Assembly: GCF_001513965.1 (NCBI RefSeq)
Contig: NZ_KQ948018.1
Coordinates: forward strand, 124,001-188,000
DNA from: Streptomyces cellostaticus
GTDB taxonomy: Bacteria > Actinomycetota > Actinomycetes > Streptomycetales > Streptomycetaceae
Direction of reading: 5' to 3'
Length of the DNA: 64,000 nt
Numbering within the stretch: the stretch's first letter is position 1; the number at the start of each line of letters is the position of its first letter. The notes beneath the pieces are model-generated. The model searched no databases, was not told the DNA's origin, and worked only from the letters and a program-made list of their open reading frames with translations. Made by a program: the position numbers and the translations under genes. Of this stretch, positions 10,574 to 18,858 are shown piece by piece.

Positions 10574-11773
10574 GTGACCGAGAAGGCCGACCTCCAGTCT
10601 GTCCTCGACCGTGCCGCAGGGGGCGGACGCATCACGCCCGAGGAGGCGCTCGTCCTCTACCGCGACGCCCCGCTGCACGCGCTGGGCGCCGCCGCCGACG
10701 CCGTACGCCGCCGCAAGTACGCCGGCATCGAGCACATCGCGACGTACATCATCGAGCGCAACATCAACTACACGAACGTGTGCGTCACGGCGTGCAAGTT
10801 CTGCGCCTTCTACGCGGCCCCCAAGGACACCGCCAAGGGCTGGACCCGCGACCTCGACGACATCCTGCGCCGCTGCGCGGAGACCGTGGAGCTGGGCGGC
10901 ACCCAGATCATGTTCCAGGGCGGCCACCACCCGGACTACGGCGTCGAGTACTACGAGAAGCACTTCAAGGCCATCAAGGACGCCTACCCCCAGCTGGTCA
11001 TCCACTCCCTCGGCGCCTCCGAGGTCGAGCACATGGCCCGGATCTCCGGCGTGTCGGTCGAGGAGGCCATCACCCGTATCCACGAGGCGGGCCTCGACTC
11101 CTTCGCGGGCGCCGGCGCGGAACTCCTCCCCGAGCGCCCCCGCAAGGCCATCGCGCCCCTGAAGGAGTCCGGCGAGCGCTGGCTGGAGATCATGGAGGCC
11201 GCGCACAAGCTGGGCGTGGAGTCGACGTCCACGATGCTCATGGGCACGGGCGAGACCAACGCCGAGCGCATCGAGCACCTGCGCATGATCCGGGACGTGC
11301 AGGACCGCACGGGCGGCTTCCGCGCCTTCATCCCGTACACCTACCAGCCCGAGAACAACCACCTGAAGGGCCGCACCCAGGCCACCCTCTTCGAGTACCT
11401 GCGGATGATCGCGATCGCCCGCCTCTTCCTGGACAACGTCCAGCACATCCAGGGCTCGTGGCTCACCACCGGCAAGGAGGTCGGCCAGCTGTCCCTGCAC
11501 TACGGCGCGGACGACCTCGGCTCGATCATGCTGGAGGAGAACGTGGTCTCCTCGGCCGGCGCCAAGCACCGCTCCAACCGGCTCGAGATCATCGACCTCA
11601 TCCGCAAGGCGGGCCGCGTCCCGGCCCAGCGTGCCACGACCTACGAGCATCTTCTCGTGCACGACGACCCGGCGAACGACCCCGTCGACGACCGCGTGGT
11701 CTCCCACATCTCCTCCACGGCGATCGAGGGCGGGACCGCGCATCCCGAGCTGAAGCTGCTGACCTCCAACTGA
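10574..11773 (+). CDS. mqnC: Radical SAM cyclic dehypoxanthinyl futalosine synthase
   Basis: MqnC converts dehypoxanthine futalosine into its cyclic form in the futalosine menaquinone pathway. The 399-residue protein carries the radical-SAM cluster motif C-V-T-A-C-K-F-C (Cys70, 74, 77) followed by AFYAAPKDTAKGW, then ELGGTQIMFQGGHHPDYG and ETNAERIEHL, all typical of the MqnC/MqnE branch. The hairpin-free upstream GAAAGGGA favours the GTG at 10574 over a TTG 21 bases earlier. It sits seven bases before the next gene, probably one transcript. Confidence 0.94.
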   Translation: MTEKADLQSVLDRAAGGGRITPEEALVLYRDAPLHALGAAADAVRRRKYAGIEHIATYIIERNINYTNVCVTACKFCAFYAAPKDTAKGWTRDLDDILRRCAETVELGGTQIMFQGGHHPDYGVEYYEKHFKAIKDAYPQLVIHSLGASEVEHMARISGVSVEEAITRIHEAGLDSFAGAGAELLPERPRKAIAPLKESGERWLEIMEAAHKLGVESTSTMLMGTGETNAERIEHLRMIRDVQDRTGGFRAFIPYTYQPENNHLKGRTQATLFEYLRMIAIARLFLDNVQHIQGSWLTTGKEVGQLSLHYGADDLGSIMLEENVVSSAGAKHRSNRLEIIDLIRKAGRVPAQRATTYEHLLVHDDPANDPVDDRVVSHISSTAIEGGTAHPELKLLTSN

Positions 11774-11780
11774 GCCTGCC

Positions 11781-12380
11781 GTGCTGACCCTTCACCTCGC
11801 CGATCGGTCTCCGGAGGCCGCTGTTCTGGTCGACGGGGCGTCCATCGCCGCCGTCGGCCCGTACGAGGAACTGGCCGCCGCCGAGCCCCGGGCGAGGGTC
11901 CGGCGCTGGCCCGGCATCCTCACCCCGGGGCTGCTGAACCCGTACGGCCCGGAGCTGCTGGAGGCCACCTACCATCCCGACCCGCGCGAGGCCGATGTGC
12001 TCGGCACCGAGCCCATCGTCGGGGCGCGGGCGCGGGAGATCTTCCGTGCCGACCCCGCACGCCTCGGTGCGAGCGCGCGGCGCGGGGTGCAGCGGATGCT
12101 GGCGCACGGCACGGTGGCGGTGGCCGGTGAGCTGCGGTCGCGGGCCGCGGTCGACGCGGTGCGCAGAGCCGGGCTCGCGATGGGACAGCGGCCGGACCGC
12201 CTCCCGGGCCCGCCGGTGCTGTCCCCGACCCCGCTGATCCTGCTGCCGAGGCTGGTGCCGGGCGGTCCCGCCCGGTTCGCCGTGTTCGACGTCGCGGACC
12301 GCGCCGAACTGGTCCGACGCGGCGCCGGGACCTGCGTGGCGACCGTGATCGGCGGGCGGCTCGTCTACCGCGGCCGCTGA
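11781..12380 (+). CDS. Imidazolonepropionase-like (composite amidohydrolase) protein
   Basis: The 199-residue protein has the beginning and end of an amidohydrolase: LVDGASIAAVGPYEELA and PGLLNPYGPELLEA at the N-terminus and DRAELVRRGAGTCVATVIGGRLVYRGR at the C-terminus. The central metal-binding TIM-barrel core is absent, so it is unlikely to be a hydrolase in the usual sense. Streptomyces genomes commonly annotate it as an imidazolonepropionase-like domain protein beside mqnC, and the close spacing fits a shared transcript. A role in menaquinone synthesis is possible but not shown. Confidence 0.75.
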   Translation: MLTLHLADRSPEAAVLVDGASIAAVGPYEELAAAEPRARVRRWPGILTPGLLNPYGPELLEATYHPDPREADVLGTEPIVGARAREIFRADPARLGASARRGVQRMLAHGTVAVAGELRSRAAVDAVRRAGLAMGQRPDRLPGPPVLSPTPLILLPRLVPGGPARFAVFDVADRAELVRRGAGTCVATVIGGRLVYRGR

Positions 12381-12386
12381 CCGGGC

Positions 12387-13025
12387 TCAACCGGAGAACC
12401 TCTCCCCGAACGCCCCCGAACTACGCGGCTCAGAAGGAGATCGCCTGGGTGTCCATGTGGTCGAGCTTCCGTGACCGGCAGTGCGAGGACGGTGAGTCGT
12501 CGCAGGACGACGCGGCGACCGACTGCAGCGGGGCGAGCGCCATGCCCCGCCAGGCACCCGCGTCAGCCCGAACACCTTCTTCAGCTGGGTGTGGGCCGCC
12601 TTGGCGGAGGTGAGGGCGTAGCCGCCCATGTCGCCGGTGCACGACTCGCCGTAGTTCATCGTCATGAGGTTGACGGTGGAGACCTGGACGTCGTACATGT
12701 TCGCGGACTCCAGCAGTGCGAGGAGCCGGCCGCGTCCAGTGCCTCGGCGTAGGCGGCGGCCAGCGCGGGGGCGCCGTCGCAGGTGGCGGCCAGTTCCTTG
12801 CCGGAGGCCCCGCCGAAGGAGACACGGACCGAGGCGCCGTCCTGCGAAGGCGAGGTTGTACGTCGCCGGGGATCCCGCGGAATCGGTGGCGGCGGCCTCG
12901 GTGGCACTGACGTAGGGGGCGTAGTCCGGGGAGTACGGACTGCTTTCCGAGCCCGTGGCGCAGCCCGTCACAGCGAGTGCAAACACGCAGGTGAACCCCG
13001 CCATGGGCGCCAGAAATCTCCTCAT
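12387..13025 (-). pseudogene. Decayed family-18 chitinase gene, 5' and middle parts
   Basis: On the minus strand, pieces of a secreted GH18 chitinase appear in order but in different frames. They are a lipoprotein-like signal (FALAVTGCATG), SAGSPATYNLAFA, then VRVSFGGASGKELAATC, then STVNLMTMNYGESCTGDMG and AHTQLKKVFGL. Sequence is missing at about 12841 and about 12717. The second gap removes the stretch that should carry the catalytic DxxDxDxE motif, so no active enzyme can be made. The expected C-terminal part is not downstream but on the opposite strand (12388-12543). Confidence 0.8.
12388..12543 (+). pseudogene. Inverted 3' fragment of the same chitinase
   Basis: On the plus strand, bases 12416-12543 read NYAAQKEIAWVSMWSSFRDR, then QCEDGESSQDDAATDCSG. 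This is the usual end of a GH18 domain (W-S-x-x-R-D-x-x-C). The bases just before (12388-12415) still resemble the TGE-type segment that precedes it, with small deletions. The fragment points towards the N-terminal part of the gene, so the 3' end has been flipped in place. It has no start codon or ribosome site. Confidence 0.65.
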
Positions 13026-13162
13026 CACTTACGTACCCGCTCTCGTGATTTCTGTCTCAGGACGGAAACAGAATTCGTTTCCCCGGGAGGAAATGTCTCA
13101 CATGGGTGGCTCGCAAGAATTCCCGAGAAAAGGTCACATAAAGGCTGCCTAATATCCGGGGA

Positions 13163-13498
13163 ATGCATTTCCGAACCCGCCATCGAAAGTCGCGCCGCGC
13201 CTGGCTCACCTGCTTCCGACGCCTCGACCGGACGGTCACCGTCTTCAACGCGCGCGTGGTGACGATCCACCTCTGGCACGAGATCGCGCTGATCCTGGCG
13301 GTCCCGCTGATCGACCAGTTCTGGAACGTGCCCGCCTTCGAGAAGTACCTGCCTCTGGACAGCCAGTGGTTCATGTTCGGCACCGGCTGGGTCCTGATCG
13401 CCGTCTTCGTCCTGGCGTGCGGCTGGGTGGAGGACGTGGCCGCGAAGAAGAAGCCGCGACTGATCCCGGGAGGCCGTGCTGCAAGAATGGGCGGGTGA
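13163..13498 (+). CDS. Small membrane protein of unknown function
   Basis: The 111 residues have a basic N-terminus ([14 protein letters not shown]), a hydrophobic segment around 36-50 ([14 protein letters not shown]) and a clear membrane helix near 70-88 ([18 protein letters not shown]). A basic tail [12 protein letters not shown] follows. The stop overlaps the menG GTG by four bases (GTGA), so it is translationally coupled to menG. I do not recognise a family with a known function. The ribosome site before this ATG is poor and the true start may be internal. Confidence 0.7.
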   Translation: MHFRTRHRKSRRAWLTCFRRLDRTVTVFNARVVTIHLWHEIALILAVPLIDQFWNVPAFEKYLPLDSQWFMFGTGWVLIAVFVLACGWVEDVAAKKKPRLIPGGRAARMGG

Positions 13499-14190
13499 CC
13501 CGCGCTTCCCTGAACAAGCAGCCGCACGAAGTCGCCTCGATGTTCGACGACGTGGCGGAACGGTACGACCTGACGAACGACGTGCTGTCGCTCGGCCAGG
13601 ACCGGCGCTGGCGCAAGGAGGTGGCGAAGGCGGTCGACGCGCGCCCCGCGCAGAAGATCCTTGACCTCGCGGCCGGTACGGCGACCTCCTCGCTGCCCTT
13701 CGCGCAGACGGGCGCGTACGTGGTCCCCTGCGACTTCTCGATCGGGATGCTCCAGGTCGGCAAGAAGAAGCACGCCTGGCTGCCACTCACGGCGGGCGAC
13801 GCGACGCGGCTGCCGTTCAAGGACGACACCTTCGACGCCGTCACGATCTCCTTCGGGCTGCGCAACGTGCAGGACACGGACGCGGCCCTGCGCGAGATGT
13901 ACCGGGTGACGCGGCCCGGCGGCCGGGTGGTGATCTGCGAGTTCTCGCACCCCACGTGGGCACCCTTCCGCACCGTCTACACCGAGTACCTGATGCGGGC
14001 CCTGCCGCCGGTCGCGCGCGCGGTGTCCTCGAACCCGGACGCGTACGTCTACCTCGCCGAGTCCATCCGTGCCTGGCCCGACCAGCCCGCCCTCGCCGAA
14101 CGGCTGCGCAAGGCGGGCTGGTCCAAGGTGGCGTGGCGCAACCTCACCGGCGGTGTGGTCGCGCTGCACCGGGGCTTCAAGGAGAGCTGA
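13495..14190 (+). CDS. menG: Demethylmenaquinone methyltransferase
   Basis: This enzyme makes menaquinone from demethylmenaquinone with S-adenosylmethionine, the last common step of menaquinone synthesis (UbiE/COQ5 family). The 231 residues include [20 protein letters not shown] near the N-terminus, the SAM site [36 protein letters not shown] and [22 protein letters not shown]. The GTG start overlaps the upstream stop (GTGA), and the homology begins directly after it. mqnA, mqnC and a probable menaquinone reductase are close by. Confidence 0.94.
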   Translation: MTRASLNKQPHEVASMFDDVAERYDLTNDVLSLGQDRRWRKEVAKAVDARPAQKILDLAAGTATSSLPFAQTGAYVVPCDFSIGMLQVGKKKHAWLPLTAGDATRLPFKDDTFDAVTISFGLRNVQDTDAALREMYRVTRPGGRVVICEFSHPTWAPFRTVYTEYLMRALPPVARAVSSNPDAYVYLAESIRAWPDQPALAERLRKAGWSKVAWRNLTGGVVALHRGFKES

Positions 14191-14214
14191 GCCCCTCCGG
14201 AGGGTGCCGGTGTC

Positions 14215-14598
14215 TCACCGGTTGATCATCTCGAAGGCGTCGCCGGGCTCGCCCAGTTCGCGTTGCATTCCGCCCGTGGGCGGCCGTGGGATGCGTGGCT
14301 CGCGCACGCCCCCGCCGCCCTCGCCCTCACCGAAGTCGAACCACACGTACACCATGGAGTCCGGCGGCACCTCGGCACCGGGCTGCGGATACTGGCGTAC
14401 GACGTAGTCGACGACCGTGTGGTGGAAGTCCGGGCGGTCCGGCGCATTGAGGAACAGACCCCGCGCCCGGGCCGTTTCGCGCGCGTCCACGGCCATCAGG
14501 CCGACCAGACGAGGAACGCGCACGTCGGGTGTTTTGGGTGTTATACGCACAGATGTCACCCCCAGCGGTACTGGCAGGGTAACTCGGTCACGTGCCAC
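14215..14598 (-). CDS. Single-PASTA-domain protein
   Basis: The protein of up to 127 residues holds one PASTA-like domain: VRVPRLVGLMAVDARETARA, then VVDYVVRQYPQPGAEVPPDS and a final strand MVYVWFDFGEGEG. PASTA domains bind muropeptides or act as spacers and usually sit outside the membrane in PknB kinases or penicillin-binding proteins. Here there is no kinase, membrane helix or signal peptide, so its place of action is unclear. A shorter start at the GTG encoding VTSVRITPK (about 14556) is equally possible. It converges with menG. Confidence 0.65.
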   Translation of the reverse strand: MARDRVTLPVPLGVTSVRITPKTPDVRVPRLVGLMAVDARETARARGLFLNAPDRPDFHHTVVDYVVRQYPQPGAEVPPDSMVYVWFDFGEGEGGGGVREPRIPRPPTGGMQRELGEPGDAFEMINR

Positions 14599-14642
14599 CC
14601 GGAAGCTTCATGTGGCTTTCTGTAACAGTTGATTACTCTTAG

Positions 14643-15149
14643 TCACAGATCAAGTCGGTAGCAGTGCCCCTCCCGTTCCGAGGACGGAGTCGTGAACGTC
14701 TCCTTGAGCCGCATGCCCAGCCGCCGCGTCACCGCGATGGAGCGTGCGTTGCGCGCGTCGACCATCGCCACCACGTGCGGCACCCCCGCCGCCCGCAGCC
14801 GCTCGAGGGTCTCCTCCGCAGCCGCGGTGGCGTACCCCCTGCCCCAGTGCGCCCGGCCGAGCCGCCAGCCGATCTCGATCTCGCCCGCCGGCCCCCACGC
14901 GTGCGGCCAGGGCTGGGCCCCGGTGAAGCCGACGACGTCACCGGAGTCGTCCACGATCGACCACAGGCAGAACCCCCGCTCCGCGTCGTGCCGGCGCTGG
15001 CGCGCGGTGAGCTCCTCGTAGGCCGAGAGCTCGGCGGCGTTGCCTCCGTGGAACTCCATGACCTCGGGGTCGGCGAATACCCGGTGCCAGGCGAACGCGT
15101 CCTCGTCGGTGGGCACACGCAGCCGTACTGCGGGGAGAGCTCTGTTCAC
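14643..15149 (-). CDS. GNAT-family N-acetyltransferase
   Basis: The 168 residues have the RimJ/RimL-type GNAT pattern: LRVPTDEDAFAWHRVFADPEVMEF at the start, EIEIGWRLGRAHWGRGYATAAAEE as the acetyl-CoA loop (R/Q-x-x-G-x-G/A), and ARNARSIAVTRRLGMRLKE as the late motif. It should transfer an acyl group to an amine on a protein or small molecule; the substrate is not deducible. I start at the GTG at 15149, eight bases after AAGGG, because sequence upstream of it is unlike the family. It diverges from the reductase gene. Confidence 0.88.
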   Translation of the reverse strand: MNRALPAVRLRVPTDEDAFAWHRVFADPEVMEFHGGNAAELSAYEELTARQRRHDAERGFCLWSIVDDSGDVVGFTGAQPWPHAWGPAGEIEIGWRLGRAHWGRGYATAAAEETLERLRAAGVPHVVAMVDARNARSIAVTRRLGMRLKETFTTPSSEREGHCYRLDL

Positions 15150-15246
15150 GGGGCAGCCCTTCAGCCGGTGATCAATTCTGCTGAATAGACTGCCCATGTC
15201 CAGTGCCGGTCGGCACGCAGATTTTGAACCTTGGGGAGATCCCGCC

Positions 15247-16530
15247 GTGACCGAGCCCCTCTCCGACAACACCGCCGATGTGATCGTCGTGGGCGCGGGG
15301 CCAGCCGGCTCCACCACCGCCTACCACCTCGCCAAGGCCGGACTCGACGTCCTCCTGCTGGAGAAGACCGAGTTCCCACGGGAGAAGGTCTGCGGCGACG
15401 GCCTCACCCCGCGCGCGGTCAAGCAGCTCGTGGCCATGGGCATCGACATCTCCGAAGAGGCCGGCTGGCTGCGCAACAAGGGCCTGCGCATCATCGGCGG
15501 CGGCTCCCGCCTCCAGCTGGACTGGCCGGATCTCGCCTCCTTCCCCGACTACGGCCTCGTCCGCAAGCGAGACGACTTCGACGAGCAGCTCGCCCGCAAC
15601 GCCCAGAAGGCCGGGGCCCGCCTGTACGAGCGCTGCAACGTCTCCGGCCCCGTCATCGACGACCGCACCGGCCGCATCACCGGCGTGACGGCCAAACTCG
15701 GCGAGGAGAAGCGCGAGGTCACCTTCCACGCCCCGCTCGTCGTCGCCGCCGACGGCAACTCCACCCGCCTGTCCCTCGCCATGGGCCTGCACCGCCGCGA
15801 GGACCGCCCGATGGGCGTCGCGGTGCGCACGTACTTCACCTCGCCGCGCCACGACGACGACTACCTGGAGTCCTGGCTGGAGCTGTGGGACCGTCGCGGC
15901 CCCCAGGACCGCCTGCTGCCCGGCTACGGCTGGATCTTCGGCATGGGCGACGGCACCTCCAACGTGGGCCTCGGCGTGCTCAACACCTCGGCCGCCTTCA
16001 AGGAGCTGGACTGGCGCGAGATCCTCAAGGCCTGGTGCGCGTCCATGCCCGAGGACTGGGGCTACACCCCGGAGAACATGACGGGCCCGATCCGCGGCGC
16101 CGCCCTGCCCATGGCCTTCAACCGCCAGCCGCACTACACCAAGGGCCTGTTGCTCGTCGGCGACGCCGGCGGCCTGGTGAACCCCTTCAACGGCGAGGGC
16201 ATCGCCTACGCCATGGAGTCCGGCCAGATCGCCGCCGACGTTATCGTCCAGGCCCACGCGCGGGCCACGCCCGCCCAGCGCGAGATCGCCCTCCAGCGCT
16301 ACCCGCGCGTCCTCAAGGACACCTACGGCGGCTACTACACGCTCGGCCGCGCCTTCGTGAAGCTCATCGGCAACCCGAAGGTCATGCAGATCGCCAGCCA
16401 GCGCGGTCTGACCCACCCGGTGCTGATGAAGTTCACCCTGAAGCTGCTGGCGAACCTCACCGACCCGACGGGCGGCGACGCGATGGACCGCATCATCAAC
16501 GGCCTGAGCAAGGTGGCCCCGAAGGCGTGA
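15247..16530 (+). CDS. Geranylgeranyl reductase family flavoprotein, probable menaquinone reductase
   Basis: This FAD-dependent reductase of 427 residues has DVIVVGAGPAGSTTAYHLAKAG (FAD fold), EKVCGDGLTPRAVKQL and the late motif LLVGDAGGLVNPFNGEGIAYAM. The family reduces isoprenoid double bonds. In mycobacteria the member near menG and a polyprenyl diphosphate synthase (MenJ) saturates part of the menaquinone side chain. This gene likewise sits between menG and complex I, and Streptomyces menaquinones are partly saturated, so I infer the same role. The GTG at 15247 follows GGGGAG with eight bases between. Confidence 0.9.
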   Translation: MTEPLSDNTADVIVVGAGPAGSTTAYHLAKAGLDVLLLEKTEFPREKVCGDGLTPRAVKQLVAMGIDISEEAGWLRNKGLRIIGGGSRLQLDWPDLASFPDYGLVRKRDDFDEQLARNAQKAGARLYERCNVSGPVIDDRTGRITGVTAKLGEEKREVTFHAPLVVAADGNSTRLSLAMGLHRREDRPMGVAVRTYFTSPRHDDDYLESWLELWDRRGPQDRLLPGYGWIFGMGDGTSNVGLGVLNTSAAFKELDWREILKAWCASMPEDWGYTPENMTGPIRGAALPMAFNRQPHYTKGLLLVGDAGGLVNPFNGEGIAYAMESGQIAADVIVQAHARATPAQREIALQRYPRVLKDTYGGYYTLGRAFVKLIGNPKVMQIASQRGLTHPVLMKFTLKLLANLTDPTGGDAMDRIINGLSKVAPKA

Positions 16531-16537
16531 GCCCCCG

Positions 16538-17164
16538 CTAGGCCCGGCTCAGTTCCTCGGCCCTGGTGGCCCGGCGGGCGAATACCTCGTCCCGCCGGTC
16601 CGCCATCTGGCGCAGCGCGTCCTTTTTCTCCCGCTTGGCGAGCCGGTCCAGGTAGATGTGCCCGTGGGTGTGGTCGGTCTCGTGCGCGAGGCAGCGGGCG
16701 AAGTACCCCGTGCCCTCGATGACGAGCGGATTGCCGTCCTTGTCCTGCCCGCGCACGACGGCCCGGTCCGGCCGCGGCAGGGCCATCACGGCGCCCGGCA
16801 CCGACAGGCACCCCTCGTCCTCGTCGATCAGCCGGCGCCCGGCCGAGGCGGACTCCAGTACGGGATTGATGATGTGTCCGACATGCCGGATTCCGTCGTC
16901 ATCGGGGCAGTCGTACACGAACAGGCGCAGATCGACACCGACCTGATTCGCCGCCAGTCCGGCCCCCTCGGCGACATACATGGTCAGGAACATGTCGTCG
17001 ATGAGCGCGGCGAGGTCGGGCCCGAACTCCGTGACGTCCCGGCACGGCTTGTGCAGGACCTCCTCGCCGACCTCGGTGATCCGCCGCACGGCACCGCGCC
17101 CGGCCTCGGGGGCGTAACGCGGGTAGTAGTCGGCGGGGCTTCCCTGGACGAACACGCGTGGCAT
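16538..17164 (-). CDS. def: Peptide deformylase
   Basis: This metalloenzyme removes the formyl group from the first methionine of new proteins. All three family motifs are intact in 208 residues: GAGLAANQ (67-74), EGCLS (117-121, metal ligand Cys119) and HETDH (161-165, ligands His161 and His165, catalytic Glu162). An N-terminal extension of about 30 residues precedes the core. It ends seven bases from the convergent reductase stop with no room for a hairpin. Streptomyces carry several paralogues, so it may be one of many. Confidence 0.95.
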   Translation of the reverse strand: MPRVFVQGSPADYYPRYAPEAGRGAVRRITEVGEEVLHKPCRDVTEFGPDLAALIDDMFLTMYVAEGAGLAANQVGVDLRLFVYDCPDDDGIRHVGHIINPVLESASAGRRLIDEDEGCLSVPGAVMALPRPDRAVVRGQDKDGNPLVIEGTGYFARCLAHETDHTHGHIYLDRLAKREKKDALRQMADRRDEVFARRATRAEELSRA

Positions 17165-17292
17165 CGCGCTGTCTCCTTCGCTCGTGGACGGACCGCCGAA
17201 CGGCGGCCCGGACAGAGCATGTCAGGGAAGACGCAAGGGCCGCTGCCCCCGAGCGGCTGCGGCCCTACGCGCGTGAGAGTCGTGCTGGGCGC

Positions 17293-18114
17293 TCAGAGCA
17301 CCCGCACGGCGCCGGTCGGCGGGTCGTACGACAGCGGGTGCTCCCCGACGCCGCTGGACGGGTTCTGCGCGCCGACGAACATGCCGTCGCCCACGTACAC
17401 CGCGACGTGGTACGCGCTGCCCGCGCTGCCCCAGTACAGGACGTCGCCCGGCTGCAGGTTGCTCAGCGACACCTGGGTGCCGGCCGTCGACTGGTCCTGG
17501 GAGACGCGCGGAAGGCTGATGCCCACCTGCTTGAAGGCCGTCTGCACCAGGCCGGAGCAGTCGTAGGCGGAGGGGCCGGTGGCACCGGAGACGTACGCCT
17601 TGCCGATCTGCGCCTTCACGAAGGAGATCACGGCCGCGGCCGAACCGGTCGCCGTGGACGTGCTCGTGGAGGTGCTCGTGGAGGTGTCGGTGCCCGCCGT
17701 GGTGGAGAGCGTCGTCCGCTCCGCGTTGCGCGAGGCACGCGCGGCAGCGGCCTTGCGGGCGGCCTCCTGGGCCTTCTTCTTGGCCTCCGCCGCCTTCTGC
17801 TTCGCGTCCGCGAGGTCCGCCTTCGCCTGCTTCGCGGCGTTTGCGGCGGCCTGGTCACGCTCGGCCTGCAGCTGGTAGTTCGCGGCGGCCTGCTGCGTGG
17901 CGTCCGCGGACTGGGCGACCTGAGCGGCCAGGTCGGCCGTCAGGGTGGGCAGTTCGAGGGTCTGCGTCACCGGCTCGGCCGCGTTCGCCGAACCGGACGC
18001 CCCGGCGACTGCCAGGGTGCTGAGGACGCCACCGGCAACTCCGGCCCGCATCGCGATGGTCGACGCGCTGCGGCGGGGCTTCCGGTGGCTGCGTATGTGA
18101 GCGGTGTGGGACAT
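17293..18114 (-). CDS. Secreted NlpC/P60 peptidoglycan hydrolase
   Basis: This is a cell-wall endopeptidase of 273 residues. After a signal peptide (cut near GSANA, about 44-46) come an Ala/Lys/Gln-rich coiled coil (about 60-130), a Ser/Thr linker (142-154) and the NlpC/P60 domain (about 160-273). The catalytic Cys186 sits in AYDCSGLV and His236 in AYHVAVYVG. The ATG at 18114 gives a normal signal peptide; longer starts at 18144 or 18171 are open. Upstream I find no c-di-AMP riboswitch, unlike several Streptomyces wall hydrolases, but a 28-bp palindrome (18242-18269). Confidence 0.92.
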   Translation of the reverse strand: MSHTAHIRSHRKPRRSASTIAMRAGVAGGVLSTLAVAGASGSANAAEPVTQTLELPTLTADLAAQVAQSADATQQAAANYQLQAERDQAAANAAKQAKADLADAKQKAAEAKKKAQEAARKAAAARASRNAERTTLSTTAGTDTSTSTSTSTSTATGSAAAVISFVKAQIGKAYVSGATGPSAYDCSGLVQTAFKQVGISLPRVSQDQSTAGTQVSLSNLQPGDVLYWGSAGSAYHVAVYVGDGMFVGAQNPSSGVGEHPLSYDPPTGAVRVL

Positions 18115-18241
18115 GAGAACAACGGGTACCAGGGGCTCCTTCATATCTTCAAGAAACGTGTGCTGCGCCACAGTTGTTCAATCGAGACCTCGAAGCCCGG
18201 GCGTGTCGCTCTTTATTGACGCCGTAACGGACATTGCGGAC

Positions 18242-18269
18242 GACCGTGATCAAGCCCTTGATCACGGTC
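18242..18269. promoter_or_regulatory. 28-bp perfect palindrome upstream of the NlpC/P60 gene
   Basis: Thirteen-base arms GACCGTGATCAAG and CTTGATCACGGTC flank CC. It lies about 130 bp upstream of the hydrolase start. On the plus strand a short T-rich stretch follows. It may be a repressor operator or a transcription stop; the sequence alone does not decide. No regulator gene is adjacent. Confidence 0.55.
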
Positions 18270-18411
18270 TTTGATCATTACGTCCGAATTGCCCCGCACC
18301 TACCACTGGTTCGGGTGGATGGCCAAGCCCGCTTCTCAGGCCGCCCTTACGGGTGTGGCGGAGGTCACGGAACGGTTACCGGAAGGGCGGCGTCCCGCGC
18401 GGGCGGGAGCT

Positions 18412-18427
18412 CGTGAACGCGTGCACG
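18412..18427. promoter_or_regulatory. Rex-like site (distal)
   Basis: CGTGAACGCGTGCACG matches 13 of 16 positions of the Rex operator TGTGAACGCGTTCACA. A half-site TGTGAACGCG follows at 18471-18480. Both are more than 370 bp from nuoA and could instead serve the divergent gene. This is inference from pattern only. Confidence 0.35.
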
Positions 18428-18734
18428 CGCCGCCCGGCGTCCACACCCCGCCCAGGGGCTACCCCTGATGTGTGAACGCGCCCCTCTATCAGGGCGCAGC
18501 ATCCAGCGCCAATTTGCATGCAGCGGAACTCTCTTGATATTGAGACGCACCGTCCGGCCTGCGGCGACGAGCGAAAATGTCACTTCTGGTGATTACCTGA
18601 ACGCTTCGCGTATGAAGATCACCCATCATCCGACTTCATGATCCTTCGTCAGGTGGTGGAGATCACAAAGCTTGTGTAATACCCCGTGTCGCAGATCACA
18701 GAGCGGCGGGCATAAGATGCGAGGCAGTTGGGCT

Positions 18735-18750
18735 TGTGACCTGCTTCACA
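18735..18750. promoter_or_regulatory. Rex-like operator upstream of nuoA
   Basis: TGTGACCTGCTTCACA fits the inverted-repeat core of the Rex operator (TGTGAAC-N3-TTCACA) with one mismatch outside the centre. It lies 17 bp after a possible -10 (TAAGAT, 18713-18718) and 108 bp before the nuoA start, a position suited to blocking transcription. Rex is the Streptomyces repressor that lets go of DNA when NADH is high and is known to control respiratory genes. Confidence 0.6.
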
Positions 18751-18858
18751 TGTTCTCGATCTTCGCCCGGGACGAGCGGGGCTCGTGGGACCGGTGAAGC
18801 GGATGTGAGCCCAGTGCAACCGCCACCAGTCAGTGCCGACTGAGAGGAGCGAGGAGCG

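Larger units (their letters stand above)
18115..18858. promoter_or_regulatory. Long non-coding region between NlpC/P60 gene and nuoA
   Basis: About 740 bp without a credible gene separates two divergent transcripts. It contains a 28-bp palindrome (18242-18269), Rex-like sites (18412-18427, a half-site at 18471-18480, and 18735-18750), a short hairpin GCGCCC/GGGCGC (18478-18497), and CACAA-AGC-TTGTG at 18664-18676. A TAAGAT at 18713-18718 could be a -10 element for nuoA. Short open frames here have no codon bias. Confidence 0.6.

Noticed and set aside
13064..13082. Palindrome GGAAAC-N7-GTTTCC between the dead chitinase and the small membrane protein
   Set aside because: Arms are short, no regulator is near, and it lies in the former promoter of a pseudogene; chance cannot be excluded.
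18115..18600. Possible c-di-AMP riboswitch before the NlpC/P60 gene
   Set aside because: Wall hydrolases often have one, but neither the GGGGACCCA nor the CCGAACCCG-CAGCU blocks occur on the minus strand here.
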